Source: Sulfitobacter mediterraneus (lineage in GTDB: Bacteria > Pseudomonadota > Alphaproteobacteria > Rhodobacterales > Rhodobacteraceae). From it: DNA of 64,000 nucleotides. The stretch lies in assembly GCF_016801775.1 (NCBI RefSeq), contig NZ_CP069004.1, positions 682,001 to 746,000 on the forward strand. The letters are read 5' to 3'. The number at the start of each line of letters is the position of its first letter. Positions within the stretch are counted from its first letter, which is position 1. The position numbers were made by a program, and so were the translations under genes. The notes beneath the pieces were generated by a model. It had not been told where the DNA came from and ran no database searches. It worked only from the letters and a program-made list of their open reading frames with translations. This document shows, piece after piece, positions 43,883 through 51,638 of the stretch.

Positions 43883-46237
43883 ATGCTATTTGGTCTCGAC
43901 GGGGTCGAAATTGGCCTGATCATTGTTTTTGTGTGTCTCTTCGGGGGCATCCTGTCCGGCTTTCCGGTGGCCTTTGCCATCGGCGGGGCCGGCATCATCT
44001 CCTTCGGGATCATTGCCGCGCTCGACAGTGCGGGTCTGATGATCCATCAGGCGATTGACACATCCTCGCAAGCCTACCGCGATCTGGTCAATTCCGGCGT
44101 CAAGGATGATGCGATATCGCTGTTCAGGTATCCCGATCTGCCGCGCGTGGCGGAATCGGTGTTCCCGGCCGGTTGGGAAACCGCGCTGGACCGGAACGTG
44201 TCTTTCATCGTGAACCGGATGAACGAACGGGTTCTGGCGGGCCAGTCGATTGAGACGCTGCTGGCGGTTCTGATGTTCGTGCTGATGGGGATCACGCTGG
44301 AACGCTCCAAGATCGCCAATGATCTGCTGACCACGATGGCGCGGGTGTTTGGCCCGCTGCCCGGCGGTCTGGCCGTGTCGATCGTGGTTGTGGGCGCCTT
44401 CCTTGCCGCCTCCACCGGGATCGTGGGGGCAACGGTTGTGACCATGGGCCTGCTGGCCCTGCCAACCATGTTGCGCAACAATTATTCGCCAGAGATCGCC
44501 ACTGGCGTGATCGCGGCCTCCGGCACCTTGGGGCAGATCATTCCGCCCTCAATTGTGATCGTTCTGCTGGGCACGCTGGCGGGGGATCTGTATTCCGCCG
44601 CACAAGAGGCGCGTGCAACTTCGGTCGGCTGTACCGATGCCTTGACCTATCTGGGCGAGCCTGCGGTGGTCTCCGTTGGCACCCTGTTCCAGGCGGCATT
44701 GCTGCCGGGGATCATGCTGGCCCTGCTTTATGCGCTTTATGCCTTTGGCTACGCGCTGCTGAACCCGGACAAAGCCCCGGCCGTGCCCATGGGCGCAACC
44801 AATTCGGAGCCTGTCACACGTGGCGAAGCCTTTACATGGTTTGTTGGCGCACCTGTTCTGTTGATCGTCGGGACCATCTTCCTGGGCAACATGGGTATTG
44901 TGGGCAGCCAGAACACCACGGTGTCGTCCTTCTCCGAAATCGGTGACGCGGCAAGCCTGCGCACGAATGTCGGCGATGAATGCAAGGCCGCGATGATTGA
45001 ACTGCATGGTCAAGAGGCATGGGATGCCGCAATCCAGCAGCAGGTTGATATCGATGCATCCGGCGGCATCAAAGCCAGTGAAAAACTCTCCGAAGAGGCC
45101 TTTGCCGAAAAGCAGGCCGCGAAGGTGGCAGCCGCAGCCCCCATCGGGACAGGTGTTGCGATCCTTCTGATCCTGCTGTCGCTGTTCCTGACCACGGGCC
45201 GCGGCGTTTCGCCATCATCGGAGACCCGTCCGCTGATCATCGGCGGCATCGGTGTGGTGCTGGCGGTGCTGGTGGACATTGTATTGATCTCGCCGCTGAC
45301 CTCGCCGGGAACCACGGTTGTGCTGATGCTGATCCCATTTGCGTTGATCATGTACGGCGTGGTCTATGCGACGGGGCTGTGTGCCAGGAACGAATTGATC
45401 CGCGTGGTGTTCCCGCCGCTGGTTCTGATCGTGGCAGTTCTGGGGTCGATCCTTGGCGGCATCACCAACCCGACACCGGCTGCGGCGCTGGGTGCGGGCG
45501 GGGCCATCATGCTGGCCGCTTATCGCAAGCTGCGGGACCAGGACCGTTCACCCAAGGTGATCATCTGGTCCACGCTGGCGATCATCGTCTGTATCCTTGT
45601 CGGGGTGAACTTTGACCTGCGGATCAACCAAGAGGGTGTGAGTTTTGAAAGCTGGTTTGCCTTCTTTGTGGCCTATGGCGCCTATCTCTATGCGGTCTTT
45701 GGTCTGCTGTTCTCCTGCTGGATCCTTTACACCTCCGGTGTTCTGACGCCGGTGGTGCGCGAAACCGCCAAAGTGACCTCAATGGTGTTTACCATCCTCA
45801 TCGGGTCGCAGCTGCTGAACCTCGTCGTCATCAGCTTTGGCGGTGAGCATTACATCCAGCAATTCCTTAAGTCGTTTGACAATGAGCTGACGGTGTTCCT
45901 GATCGTGATGCTGGTGCTGTTTGTTCTGGGCTTCGTGCTGGATTTCCTTGAGATCATCTACATCGTGATCCCGATTGTCGGGCCGGTTATCTATGGCGGT
46001 ACATTTGATCCCAAATGGGTGACCATCATGATCGCGGTCAACCTGCAAACCTCGTTCCTGACACCGCCTTTCGGTTTTGCCCTGTTCTATCTGCGCGGGG
46101 TGGCCCCGGCGAGCGTGACCACAGCGCATATCTACCGCGGTATCATCCCGTTTGTGTTGATCCAGGTGGCGGGTCTGGCGATCTTGTGGTTCTTCCCGTC
46201 GATTGTGACCATTGTGCCGGATCTGATCCCGAATTGA
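43883..46237 (+). CDS. TRAP transporter large permease (DctM-like, extended)
   Basis: A 784-residue inner-membrane protein; typical DctM is about 430 residues. The usual core is present (IIVFVCLFGGILSGFPVAFA, LMFVLMGITLERS, ATVVTMGLLALPTML, GTLGQIIPPSIVIVLLG, and near the C-terminus TSFLTPPFGFALFYLRG). Extra segments lie around residues 52-110 (soluble, between helices 2 and 3) and about 300-410 (with an acidic Ala-rich stretch). These match the long COG4664/TakM-type permeases. It couples Na+ flow to uptake of the bound carboxylate. The last gene of the operon, followed by a terminator. Confidence 0.92.
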   Translation: MLFGLDGVEIGLIIVFVCLFGGILSGFPVAFAIGGAGIISFGIIAALDSAGLMIHQAIDTSSQAYRDLVNSGVKDDAISLFRYPDLPRVAESVFPAGWETALDRNVSFIVNRMNERVLAGQSIETLLAVLMFVLMGITLERSKIANDLLTTMARVFGPLPGGLAVSIVVVGAFLAASTGIVGATVVTMGLLALPTMLRNNYSPEIATGVIAASGTLGQIIPPSIVIVLLGTLAGDLYSAAQEARATSVGCTDALTYLGEPAVVSVGTLFQAALLPGIMLALLYALYAFGYALLNPDKAPAVPMGATNSEPVTRGEAFTWFVGAPVLLIVGTIFLGNMGIVGSQNTTVSSFSEIGDAASLRTNVGDECKAAMIELHGQEAWDAAIQQQVDIDASGGIKASEKLSEEAFAEKQAAKVAAAAPIGTGVAILLILLSLFLTTGRGVSPSSETRPLIIGGIGVVLAVLVDIVLISPLTSPGTTVVLMLIPFALIMYGVVYATGLCARNELIRVVFPPLVLIVAVLGSILGGITNPTPAAALGAGGAIMLAAYRKLRDQDRSPKVIIWSTLAIIVCILVGVNFDLRINQEGVSFESWFAFFVAYGAYLYAVFGLLFSCWILYTSGVLTPVVRETAKVTSMVFTILIGSQLLNLVVISFGGEHYIQQFLKSFDNELTVFLIVMLVLFVLGFVLDFLEIIYIVIPIVGPVIYGGTFDPKWVTIMIAVNLQTSFLTPPFGFALFYLRGVAPASVTTAHIYRGIIPFVLIQVAGLAILWFFPSIVTIVPDLIPN

Positions 46238-46273
46238 TCTGGGATGGTTTGATCCACGGTTGAAACAAAAAGA

Positions 46274-46298
46274 GAGGGCGCCATAGGCGCCCTCATTT
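46274..46298 (+). terminator. Terminator of TRAP operon
   Basis: GAGGGCGCC (46274-46282) pairs perfectly with GGCGCCCTC (46286-46294) around ATA, followed by ATTTGATT. The stem is strong, the T run modest. Confidence 0.65.
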
Positions 46299-46311
46299 GA
46301 TTCAAGATGTA

Positions 46312-46374
46312 AGTGGGGGCCAGCCCCCGTCCTGCGGACTCCCCCGGAATATTTAAGAGCCAAAAAGGGGGAAA
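46312..46374 (+). repeat. Roseobacter-type GC hairpin plus CCCCCGGAATATTT tag, copy 2
   Basis: GGGGGC/GCCCCC hairpin followed by CCCCCGGAATATTTAAGAGC and a purine-rich GGGGGAAAG. It has the same order as the copy at 31384-31447, and both lie directly after a transcription unit. Confidence 0.65.
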
Positions 46375-46376
46375 GA

Positions 46377-47198
46377 TCAGCGGCGGCTGCGGGCCATGTC
46401 AGGCAGGGCGATATTGGCAACTTGTTCCGCAATAGGGTCCGTACTGAGCGGGTGCTGTTCTGGCATGAAGGTGTCGGGATCGCGCATCTTTTGCCAGCGT
46501 CCGCCAATGTAGACCTCAAGCCCGGAGAACTTGGCCTTATAGCCCATCTTGGGGCTGCCCGGCACCCAATAGCCCAAGTAGACGTAGGGCAGGCCTGCGG
46601 TGCGGGCGATCTCGATATGGTCGAGGATGATGTGGTTGCCCAGCCCGTCGCGGGGGCGGTCGGGCGTGTAGAAGGAATAGACCATGCTGACCCCGTCGCC
46701 CAACACATCGGTCAGGCAGACGCCCACCAGATCGCCCGTGTCTTGATCCACATATTCAATCACGCGGCTGCGGATCGGGGTTTCCTCGATCATGGCGGCA
46801 AATTCGAACACATCCATATCTGCCATTCCGCCATCCGCATGGCGGCTGTCGAGATACCGGCGGAAAAGGTCATATTGGTCTTCGGTCGCCCAGGGCGAGG
46901 TGGCCCGGCGCATCAGCGCCTTGTTGCGCTTAATGATACGTTTTTGGCTTTTGCTTGGGCTGAAGGCGGAGACGTCGATCCGTGCAGACAGGCAGGAGGC
47001 GCAATCGGCGCAGGACGGGCGGTAGAGCACATTTTGTGACCGGCGGAACCCTTGCGCAGACAGGCTGTCGTTCAGCTCGGTCGCCGCTTCGCCCTGCAGG
47101 GCGGTGAACAGCTTTCTCTCCATCCGGTCCTCAAGATAGGGACAGGGTTGCGGCGCAGTTACATAGAACTGCGGAGTGAGCGGCAAAGAGTGGCGCAT
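46377..47198 (-). CDS. bpt: Aspartate/glutamate leucyl-tRNA-protein transferase (Bpt)
   Basis: A 273-residue N-end-rule enzyme that adds Leu from Leu-tRNA to proteins starting with Asp or Glu, marking them for ClpS/ClpAP. The ATE N-terminal region has [17 protein letters not shown] and the Cys-rich [14 protein letters not shown]; the C-terminal region has [26 protein letters not shown] and [20 protein letters not shown], typical of the ATE/Bpt family. The length matches Bpt rather than eukaryotic ATE1. No strong SD was noted. It is upstream of a repeat tag at its 3' end. Confidence 0.95.
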   Translation of the reverse strand: MRHSLPLTPQFYVTAPQPCPYLEDRMERKLFTALQGEAATELNDSLSAQGFRRSQNVLYRPSCADCASCLSARIDVSAFSPSKSQKRIIKRNKALMRRATSPWATEDQYDLFRRYLDSRHADGGMADMDVFEFAAMIEETPIRSRVIEYVDQDTGDLVGVCLTDVLGDGVSMVYSFYTPDRPRDGLGNHIILDHIEIARTAGLPYVYLGYWVPGSPKMGYKAKFSGLEVYIGGRWQKMRDPDTFMPEQHPLSTDPIAEQVANIALPDMARSRR

Positions 47199-47277
47199 GA
47201 GACATCCGATTGTTGCGAAAGGATGATAACAACCGGTCCTCCATGCGCCAAGACACGTTTTAATAAAATGCGATCAA

Positions 47278-47703
47278 TCAGCGGCGCCGGTTCATCGGCA
47301 CGGTGCCCAGCACCATATCGGTGAGGCCCTGTGCGCGGGCCGTGGTGCAGATCAGCACGATCGAGATCAGTTGCAACGGCGCAAAGGCGATGGAGATACT
47401 ATAGCCCAGCGTATGCAGAAAGGCGGTGCCAAGATCCAGGGCCTCATCATCGCGGGTCCGGATTTCCATCGACATCAGCCGCATCCCCCAAGTGGCAGAG
47501 CCATTGGCGAGGGTGATCACCCGATAAGCAAAGCCCGTGACCAGCATCAGCAGCGGAAAGAAAAACAGGCCGGTAAAGGCGGTGAACGGCACGATCACCA
47601 GGCACAGGACAAAGATCAGGGCTGCGTCAATGAGCCATGCAAACAACCGCTTGGCCGGGATGCCTTCGTAAAATTGGGGATGCAGATCTGGGTCTGGGGT
47701 CAT
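47278..47703 (-). CDS. RDD-family membrane protein
   Basis: A 141-residue inner-membrane protein with an RDD domain: AKRLFAWLIDAALIFVLCL gives the R and D of the motif, followed by two more hydrophobic segments (FTAFTGLFFFPLLMLV and IAFAPLQLISIVLIC). RDD proteins are poorly characterised; some act in Na+/H+ exchange or in quality control. It is 64 bp downstream of the DUF2852 gene on the same strand and probably shares its transcript. Confidence 0.88.
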   Translation of the reverse strand: MTPDPDLHPQFYEGIPAKRLFAWLIDAALIFVLCLVIVPFTAFTGLFFFPLLMLVTGFAYRVITLANGSATWGMRLMSMEIRTRDDEALDLGTAFLHTLGYSISIAFAPLQLISIVLICTTARAQGLTDMVLGTVPMNRRR

Positions 47704-47767
47704 CTGTTTGGTTCCTTGGGAAAATGCCCCCCGGCAGGACCGGGAGGCGTGGGGAGGCTTGTGCAGA

Positions 47768-48178
47768 TCAGGCGTCTGCCGTGTCGTCCTTGGATTTTGC
47801 GCGGTCGTTCATGAACTGGTCGAATTCGGCCTTGTCCTTGGCTTCGCGCAGACGTTCCAGAAAGGCTTCGAAGTTGTTCTGCTCTTCTTCGAGGCGGCGC
47901 AGGGTGTCGGCCTTGTAGGCGTCAAAGGCGCTGTTGCCGGTGCTACGGGTGGACATCATGTGGCGGCTGCCACGGCGGGCGCAGGATTTTCCAGAAAACA
48001 TGCGTTTACTCCAGATCATGTACATCAAAAGGGCAAGGCCAACGGGCCAGAAGAAGATAAAACCAAGGACCATGGCGGCGATCCAGGCGCCTTTGCCTTT
48101 GTCATCCAGCCAGGCTTCGGAGCGGGCGAACCAGCTTTGCCGCGGGGCGTAGGTTTGTTCGGAAGTGATCGTGGTCAT
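47768..48178 (-). CDS. DUF2852 domain protein
   Basis: A 136-residue inner-membrane protein with one strong hydrophobic segment (GAWIAAMVLGFIFFWPVGLALLMYMIW). A Ser/Arg-rich loop and a long acidic coiled-coil C-terminus (TLRRLEEEQNNFEAFLERLREAKDK) follow, the DUF2852 pattern of Rhodobacteraceae. Function unknown. I choose the ATG at 48178; AAAGG is just upstream. Two copies of an inverted repeat lie 60-140 bp upstream and may control it. Confidence 0.85.
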   Translation of the reverse strand: MTTITSEQTYAPRQSWFARSEAWLDDKGKGAWIAAMVLGFIFFWPVGLALLMYMIWSKRMFSGKSCARRGSRHMMSTRSTGNSAFDAYKADTLRRLEEEQNNFEAFLERLREAKDKAEFDQFMNDRAKSKDDTADA

Positions 48179-48237
48179 CAAATATGCCTTTCAGTTCGGG
48201 GTGAAGGCCGCCGGTGCGGCCCGTCTGCGAAAGGGCT

Positions 48238-48314
48238 ATGTGAATGCCTTTCACATTACATAGATTGGCATTTATCGGGTCTCTTGCAAGGGCTTATGTG
48301 AATGGTTTTTACAT
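48238..48314 (-). promoter_or_regulatory. Tandem inverted-repeat operators upstream of DUF2852 gene
   Basis: ATGTGAA-N5-TTCACAT (48238-48256, perfect arms) and ATGTGAA-N5-TTTACAT (48296-48314, one mismatch) lie 58 bp centre to centre, the first 60 bp from the ATG. A further half site ATGTGAAAA occurs near 48350. Two spaced copies point to cooperative binding by a regulator that is not identified. Confidence 0.6.
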
Positions 48315-48410
48315 TTATTTATAAAGTGTATTAATTTCAGATGCTTGCAATGTGAAAATAGTGATCCGTTGCTGTGGGTGAAATGCATGAACCGGTCCCA
48401 TCGTCGCCTG

Positions 48411-48437
48411 TAAGGCCCCTTATGTACCCTTCGAATA
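48411..48437 (+). repeat. AAGGCC...TTCGAAT direct repeat, copy 1
   Basis: GTAAGGCCCCTTATGTACCC followed by TTCGAAT recurs with one internal change at 49601-49627. In both cases a GACAAA(A/G)TGCCGTT(G/A)ATGTC element follows downstream (48481 and 49873). The methyltransferase gene lies between the two copies. Confidence 0.75.
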
Positions 48438-48602
48438 CTGCTTGAAGCTGATTTCTGTGGACGGTTAGGGGGCTCGACCTGACAAAATGCCGTTGATGTC
48501 TGCTATGCGGGACAGAGTTGTCGTTTAAGAAGTGCGGTCCAACGTCGGTTTTGGAGAGCCTCCCTCTGGCTGGTCACAGCGTTCCTTATGCCACCGATCA
48601 AG

Positions 48603-49316
48603 TTAGAGGGCTGTTGCAAGATAGGGATGCAGACCGTCAGGCAATTCGAACTCGCCGTACCCTGACAAATGCTGCACTTCAAAGCCTGCTTTTTCCAGCA
48701 TTCTGCATATCTGGGTAGGCTCGTAGGTATGCAAGCGGTGAACTTCGTTGGATTTCTCCCAAGCATTGTCGCGCTGAGTAAACGTAACGATTTTTCGGGT
48801 GATAATGTCGTCTTTCGCAATGGCCTGCATGGCAACAAAGCTATCTGCTTGTTCAGACCAGACGTATTCGCCCTTCCTATGGCGTTTGGGGCCAGCGCAA
48901 TCGAAAAGGAACTGACCTCGCACTGGTAGGCTTTCGCGAGCACGACGAAATAGGTTCTCTAGAGCGCCGGGTCCTCCAGAGGCTGTAGCATAGTTCACAA
49001 CCTCGCCAATTGCAGCAATCGCATCGACGGCGCCAAAGTCTGTGGAAAGTATATCGCATTGTTCAAAGCGCCCGGTGGGCACACGTTGCCGGGCGATAGA
49101 CAACAGTTCAGCCGAAAGGTCGATACCGTAGACCTCATGTCCATCAGCCGTGAGCAGGAAAGAAAGCGGTCCGGCACCACAGCCAAGGTCCAGGACGCGC
49201 CCGGCAGTTGGCATCAGCGACAAAAGTACTTCAGCAGCAGCACGAGCCAAGGCTTCATGATGCTTTGCATGTATGGCCGCAAGGTCGCGCGCGTAGAACA
49301 ATTCAGATGAAGTCAT
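48603..49316 (-). CDS. Class I SAM-dependent methyltransferase
   Basis: A 237-residue Rossmann-fold methyltransferase. Motif I is RVLDLGCGAGPLSFLL (about 40-55), the acidic motif II YGIDLSAELL follows, and motif IV region VDAIAAIGEVVNY is present. The C-terminal half (YVWSEQADSFVAMQAI) is a substrate domain I cannot assign. It sits in an accessory island between direct repeats, with lower GC than the core genes. No clear ribosome binding site precedes the ATG at 49316. No partner biosynthetic genes are adjacent. Confidence 0.85.
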   Translation of the reverse strand: MTSSELFYARDLAAIHAKHHEALARAAAEVLLSLMPTAGRVLDLGCGAGPLSFLLTADGHEVYGIDLSAELLSIARQRVPTGRFEQCDILSTDFGAVDAIAAIGEVVNYATASGGPGALENLFRRARESLPVRGQFLFDCAGPKRHRKGEYVWSEQADSFVAMQAIAKDDIITRKIVTFTQRDNAWEKSNEVHRLHTYEPTQICRMLEKAGFEVQHLSGYGEFELPDGLHPYLATAL

Positions 49317-49410
49317 TCACTTAGAACACCCTAATGTAGGCAAATTTGTAGCCAGCCCAAGCGCAATAGCTGCCGCTCGTTCACCTTGCAACATCATGAA
49401 GGTTTTGAGG

Positions 49411-49442
49411 TCAAGGCCGACATCTGATAATTTTGGTAGGCC
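49411..49442 (-). repeat. Degenerate T element
   Basis: Reverse complement reads TACCAAAATTATCAGATGTC then GGCCTTGACC. It is the most diverged of the five T-type cores (consensus CGAAACTGTCAGATGTCGG). Confidence 0.6.
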
Positions 49443-49557
49443 ATCCGCCTGCAAAGTCCCAAATTCTCTTCCCAGTTCCAGACGCTTGATTTGGCGCTTC
49501 AATTTTGCTAAGGCTCTGTTATTACGGCTGTAATCTCTTTCTGGGAAGAGAATGCCG

Positions 49558-49581
49558 AACTGGGAAGCCCATTTCCCAGTT
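49558..49581. repeat. Perfect 9-bp stem-loop
   Basis: AACTGGGAA (49558-49566) pairs with TTCCCAGTT (49573-49581) around a 6-nt loop. The TTCCCAGTT half also occurs near 49466. No adjacent T run on either strand. Confidence 0.6.
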
Positions 49582-49600
49582 CACAGCGCTAAATTCCACC

Positions 49601-49627
49601 CATAAGGCCACTTATGTACCCTTCGAA
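49601..49627 (+). repeat. AAGGCC...TTCGAAT direct repeat, copy 2
   Basis: ATAAGGCCACTTATGTACCC followed by TTCGAAT; 1190 bp downstream of copy 1 in the same orientation. Confidence 0.75.
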
Positions 49628-49924
49628 TGCCGTTCAAAGCCCTATTTAAATGGGGTTTGAGGGCGGGCAGGGGCTTTGCAGGAATATTTGTCATAGATTT
49701 ACAGGATACGTTGCAGAGGGCTGATTTGGGCTCATTTGCAAGACTTCCTGCAATTCAGCCATTTTTACCTGCGCTTGTTTGAGGCCCTTTTTTATAGGGC
49801 CCATCCGGCTTTTTCCGCCCTCATCCGGGGTCTTCCGCTTACTGCAATACTTGGTGTCACACTACATCGGCATGACAAAGTGCCGTTAATGTCGGCTATG
49901 CTGGACGGAGCTGGCGTTCAGAAA

Positions 49925-50266
49925 CTACAAAGAGGTTTCGGCGGAAATGCCGTCACTCCAAATGAGCGGGTCATCATTTATTGCCTGTGCGACCTTCAGA
50001 AGATTTTTGCGAATCTCACTCTCGCTTGTTTCAACACCCAACCCCATGCAATCGGTCTCAATAAAGAATAGATACTCGACAACCTCCGCTAGAGCGCATT
50101 GATTTCGCAGCATTACTGCTGCTTTGATCAGATAGGCGTCATATTCATCTGCAAAGGTTTCTTCCCTCCAGATACCCGAATTTCCATCCAAACCGATTGG
50201 GTCCCACAGAGACCATCCAATTTCTCTTAGCCTTATAAGTTCAAGTCTTGGGAGTTTTTCGCTCAT
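49925..50266 (-). CDS. Hypothetical protein with WDPIGL and DEYD motifs
   Basis: A 113-residue acidic soluble protein starting MSEKLPRLELIRLREIGWSL. It contains WDPIGLDGN, then FADEYDAYLIKAAVMLRN and a C-terminal FFIETDCMGLGVE. The WDPIG...DEYD pattern resembles DUF1871-type proteins that occur as immunity or orphan genes next to polymorphic toxins; this is recalled similarity. No toxin gene is adjacent. I choose the ATG at 50266; a longer in-frame extension upstream runs through a T repeat and is rejected. Confidence 0.6.
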   Translation of the reverse strand: MSEKLPRLELIRLREIGWSLWDPIGLDGNSGIWREETFADEYDAYLIKAAVMLRNQCALAEVVEYLFFIETDCMGLGVETSESEIRKNLLKVAQAINDDPLIWSDGISAETSL

Positions 50267-50335
50267 TTTTGTAACATGAATGACCGCCACCAATGTGGCA
50301 ACGAGCAATGGCTCAAAACTGGGGACTTTGGCCTC

Positions 50336-50398
50336 ACAGCCGACATCTGACAGTTTCGGTCTGACTTGCCAACTGGTAGGCTGTGGGCACGACAAAAG
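50336..50398 (-). repeat. T module fragment, copy D
   Basis: The reverse complement reads GTCGTGCCCACAGCCTACCA, GTTGGCAAGTCAGACCGAAA and CTGTCAGATGTCGGCTGTG. It shares the linker and terminal core of the T module with copies B and C. Confidence 0.75.
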
Positions 50399-50410
50399 GG
50401 AGGCCGCAAG

Positions 50411-50614
50411 TTGCTTCGAAAGTACCTGACTGCCAGAAGTATTGATTTTAAGATCATTGTTGGTTTCTGGCTTGTATTCTTATGCCTTCACCTATCGTTC
50501 CCAGAGGGTTTTGGCGTCCGAAGTGTGGATCGGGCCATTGTTGGAGGGCTTTATTTTGGCGGACCGGTAGCTTTGCTTCTTGATGTGGTAACCTTCTGCA
50601 TCCGTCGCAGGTAG
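50411..50614 (+). CDS. Possible small two-helix membrane protein
   Basis: A 67-codon frame starting at TTG with a strong GGGAGG ribosome binding site 7 nt upstream. The product has two hydrophobic stretches, FKIIVGFWLVFLCLHLSF and AIVGGLYFGGPVALLLDVVTF, with a basic end (CIRRR). No family was recognised. The strong ribosome binding site and clean two-helix topology are the only support. Confidence 0.4.
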   Translation: MLRKYLTARSIDFKIIVGFWLVFLCLHLSFPEGFGVRSVDRAIVGGLYFGGPVALLLDVVTFCIRRR

Positions 50615-50789
50615 ATGGTAGCTGGGAAGCAACAAAAAGGAGCCAATGTTGGTCCTGCGGACAAAGTGACACTGTTGACCACCTTGCAATCATTACCTCC
50701 AAATCTTAACGGTCCAACCGCTGATAGTTTCTTTTGTGGCAGAGGATCAAAGGTGTAAATTTGTCTGCGCGCTCTGAAAAGGCTGTGAC

Positions 50790-51182
50790 ATGCGTGTTTT
50801 TTTAAGTTGGGTAGTCGAGCGTTCCCTTGAAGTTGTGCTTGTAACTGCGTTCATTCATGCAAAGTTTTCCGAGCCAACCAGATTTGAGCTGTTCGAAATC
50901 GTGGAAACATCGAGCAAGTTCGCTCTCTTTCCTGCTCTATTTTACGTGATGTCTGGTTACATTTTTTCCTGCGTGTATTTTGGGTTAGTGAGGAGGCGGC
51001 CTGATGCTTTTGACCATGTAAAGATGATGATGATCGCATACACCGCCCACGCCTTCTTTTTCTTAGCAATTTCATCGTCAGAGATCGAAAGCCTTACATT
51101 TGAGATCGCTGGTGTAGGCCTGCTTGTGGTGACAGTTTCTAGCCTGATTGGGGCTCAAATCGCAAAAACACCAGCTCATTGA
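50790..51182 (+). CDS. Hypothetical multi-pass membrane protein
   Basis: A 130-residue protein with four hydrophobic segments (VERSLEVVLVTAFIHAKF, FALFPALFYVMSGYIFSCVYF, MMIAYTAHAFFFLAIS, and FEIAGVGLLVVTVSSLIGA). AAGG lies 7 nt before the ATG at 50790. GC is lower than in the core genes. No conserved family or partner is recognised; it lies among repeats in the accessory island and ends just before the third P/T repeat. Confidence 0.6.
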   Translation: MRVFLSWVVERSLEVVLVTAFIHAKFSEPTRFELFEIVETSSKFALFPALFYVMSGYIFSCVYFGLVRRRPDAFDHVKMMMIAYTAHAFFFLAISSSEIESLTFEIAGVGLLVVTVSSLIGAQIAKTPAH

Positions 51183-51289
51183 TTTGGTGAAGTCTAACTG
51201 ATGCAGTTACATTTCTTTCTCGCTATTCTGCACCTGAGAAACATTAAGTTTGAGAGGCGTTGGCTTTTTAGGACAGCGATGGGTCTGCT

Positions 51290-51393
51290 ATGGGCTCATA
51301 GCCTACATCTGACAGTTTCGGTAGGCTTTGCCGACTGGTAGGGTGGGGCACGACATAAAGGAGCGGCAGGCGAATGTCGGCTATGCGGACAAA
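51290..51393 (-). repeat. T module, copy C
   Basis: Read on the minus strand it runs GTCCGCATAGCCGACATTCG, CCCCACCCTACCAGTCGGCA and CGAAACTGTCAGATGTAGGC to TATGAGCCCAT. Here T follows P, whereas in copy B it precedes it. Confidence 0.8.
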
Positions 51394-51545
51394 GCTGCCC
51401 TTAAAGAACCACCGCGCCCGAACCGAGGGACAGGAAGCAAAGCGCCCGCCCCGTCAAACCGTAGGTTTGCCTTTGGCAAAACGGGGCGGTTCGGGCGCGG
51501 CCAAATCGGTGATTTGGCAATTCGGCTTCATCTCCTAGGGTATCT
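51394..51545 (-). repeat. P module: nested-palindrome repeat, copy C
   Basis: On the minus strand it begins GATACCCTAGGAGATGAAGC and has hairpin TGCCAAATC/GATTTGGC with loop ACC. Outer arms GCGCCCGAACCG and CGGTTCGGGCGC, the inner CCGCCCCGT/ACGGGGCGG arms and both small internal hairpins are intact, so this copy is closest to copy A. Confidence 0.85.
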
Positions 51546-51638
51546 TTGAGCTTATACCCCGCATCCGAGGGCTTCGCTTGGCCGTCCACCCAAATAATCC
51601 GCGTGTTTTCCTTTTCTGTGCGGGAAAGGGTATGTCTT

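Larger units (their letters stand above)
48182..48602. other. Intergenic region with operators and repeat fragments
   Basis: This 421-bp gap contains two ATGTGAA inverted repeats near the DUF2852 start, the first AAGGCC...TTCGAAT repeat (48411-48437) and a short repeat GACAAAATGCCGTTGATGTC (48481 on). Base composition is more AT-rich than neighbouring genes. No gene was seen. Confidence 0.65.
49317..49924. other. Gene-free repeat-rich stretch
   Basis: The 608-bp interval contains a degenerate T element (49411-49442, inverted), a stem-loop AACTGGGAA/TTCCCAGTT at 49558-49581, the second AAGGCC...TTCGAAT direct repeat (49601-49627) and a GACAAAGTGCCGTTAATGTC element (49873 on). Only short frames without ribosome binding sites cross it. 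Confidence 0.65.
50267..50789. other. Intergenic stretch with repeat and one possible small gene
   Basis: This 523-bp stretch holds an inverted T element (50336-50398), a possible 67-codon gene (50411-50614), and a short T-like stretch near 50640 (GCCAATGTTGGTCCTGCGGA). Nothing else is supported. Confidence 0.6.
51183..51638. other. Gene-free stretch occupied by inverted T and P modules
   Basis: This 456-bp gap is dominated by T copy C (51290-51393) and P copy C (51394-51545), both in reverse orientation. The 61-73-residue open frames that cross it are by-products of the palindromes. Confidence 0.7.

Noticed and set aside
49317..49502. 61-codon frame downstream of the methyltransferase gene
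   Set aside because: It overlaps a degenerate T repeat, begins in the gap, and lacks a ribosome binding site.
51328..51549. Proline/arginine-rich open frames in all three P modules that look like a shared peptide
   Set aside because: The matching segments (for example SKAPAPSNRRFAFGKTGR) are seen in two copies but a 1-nt indel shifts the third copy (38986-39300) out of frame. Conservation follows the stems and not codon positions, so it is not a coding family.
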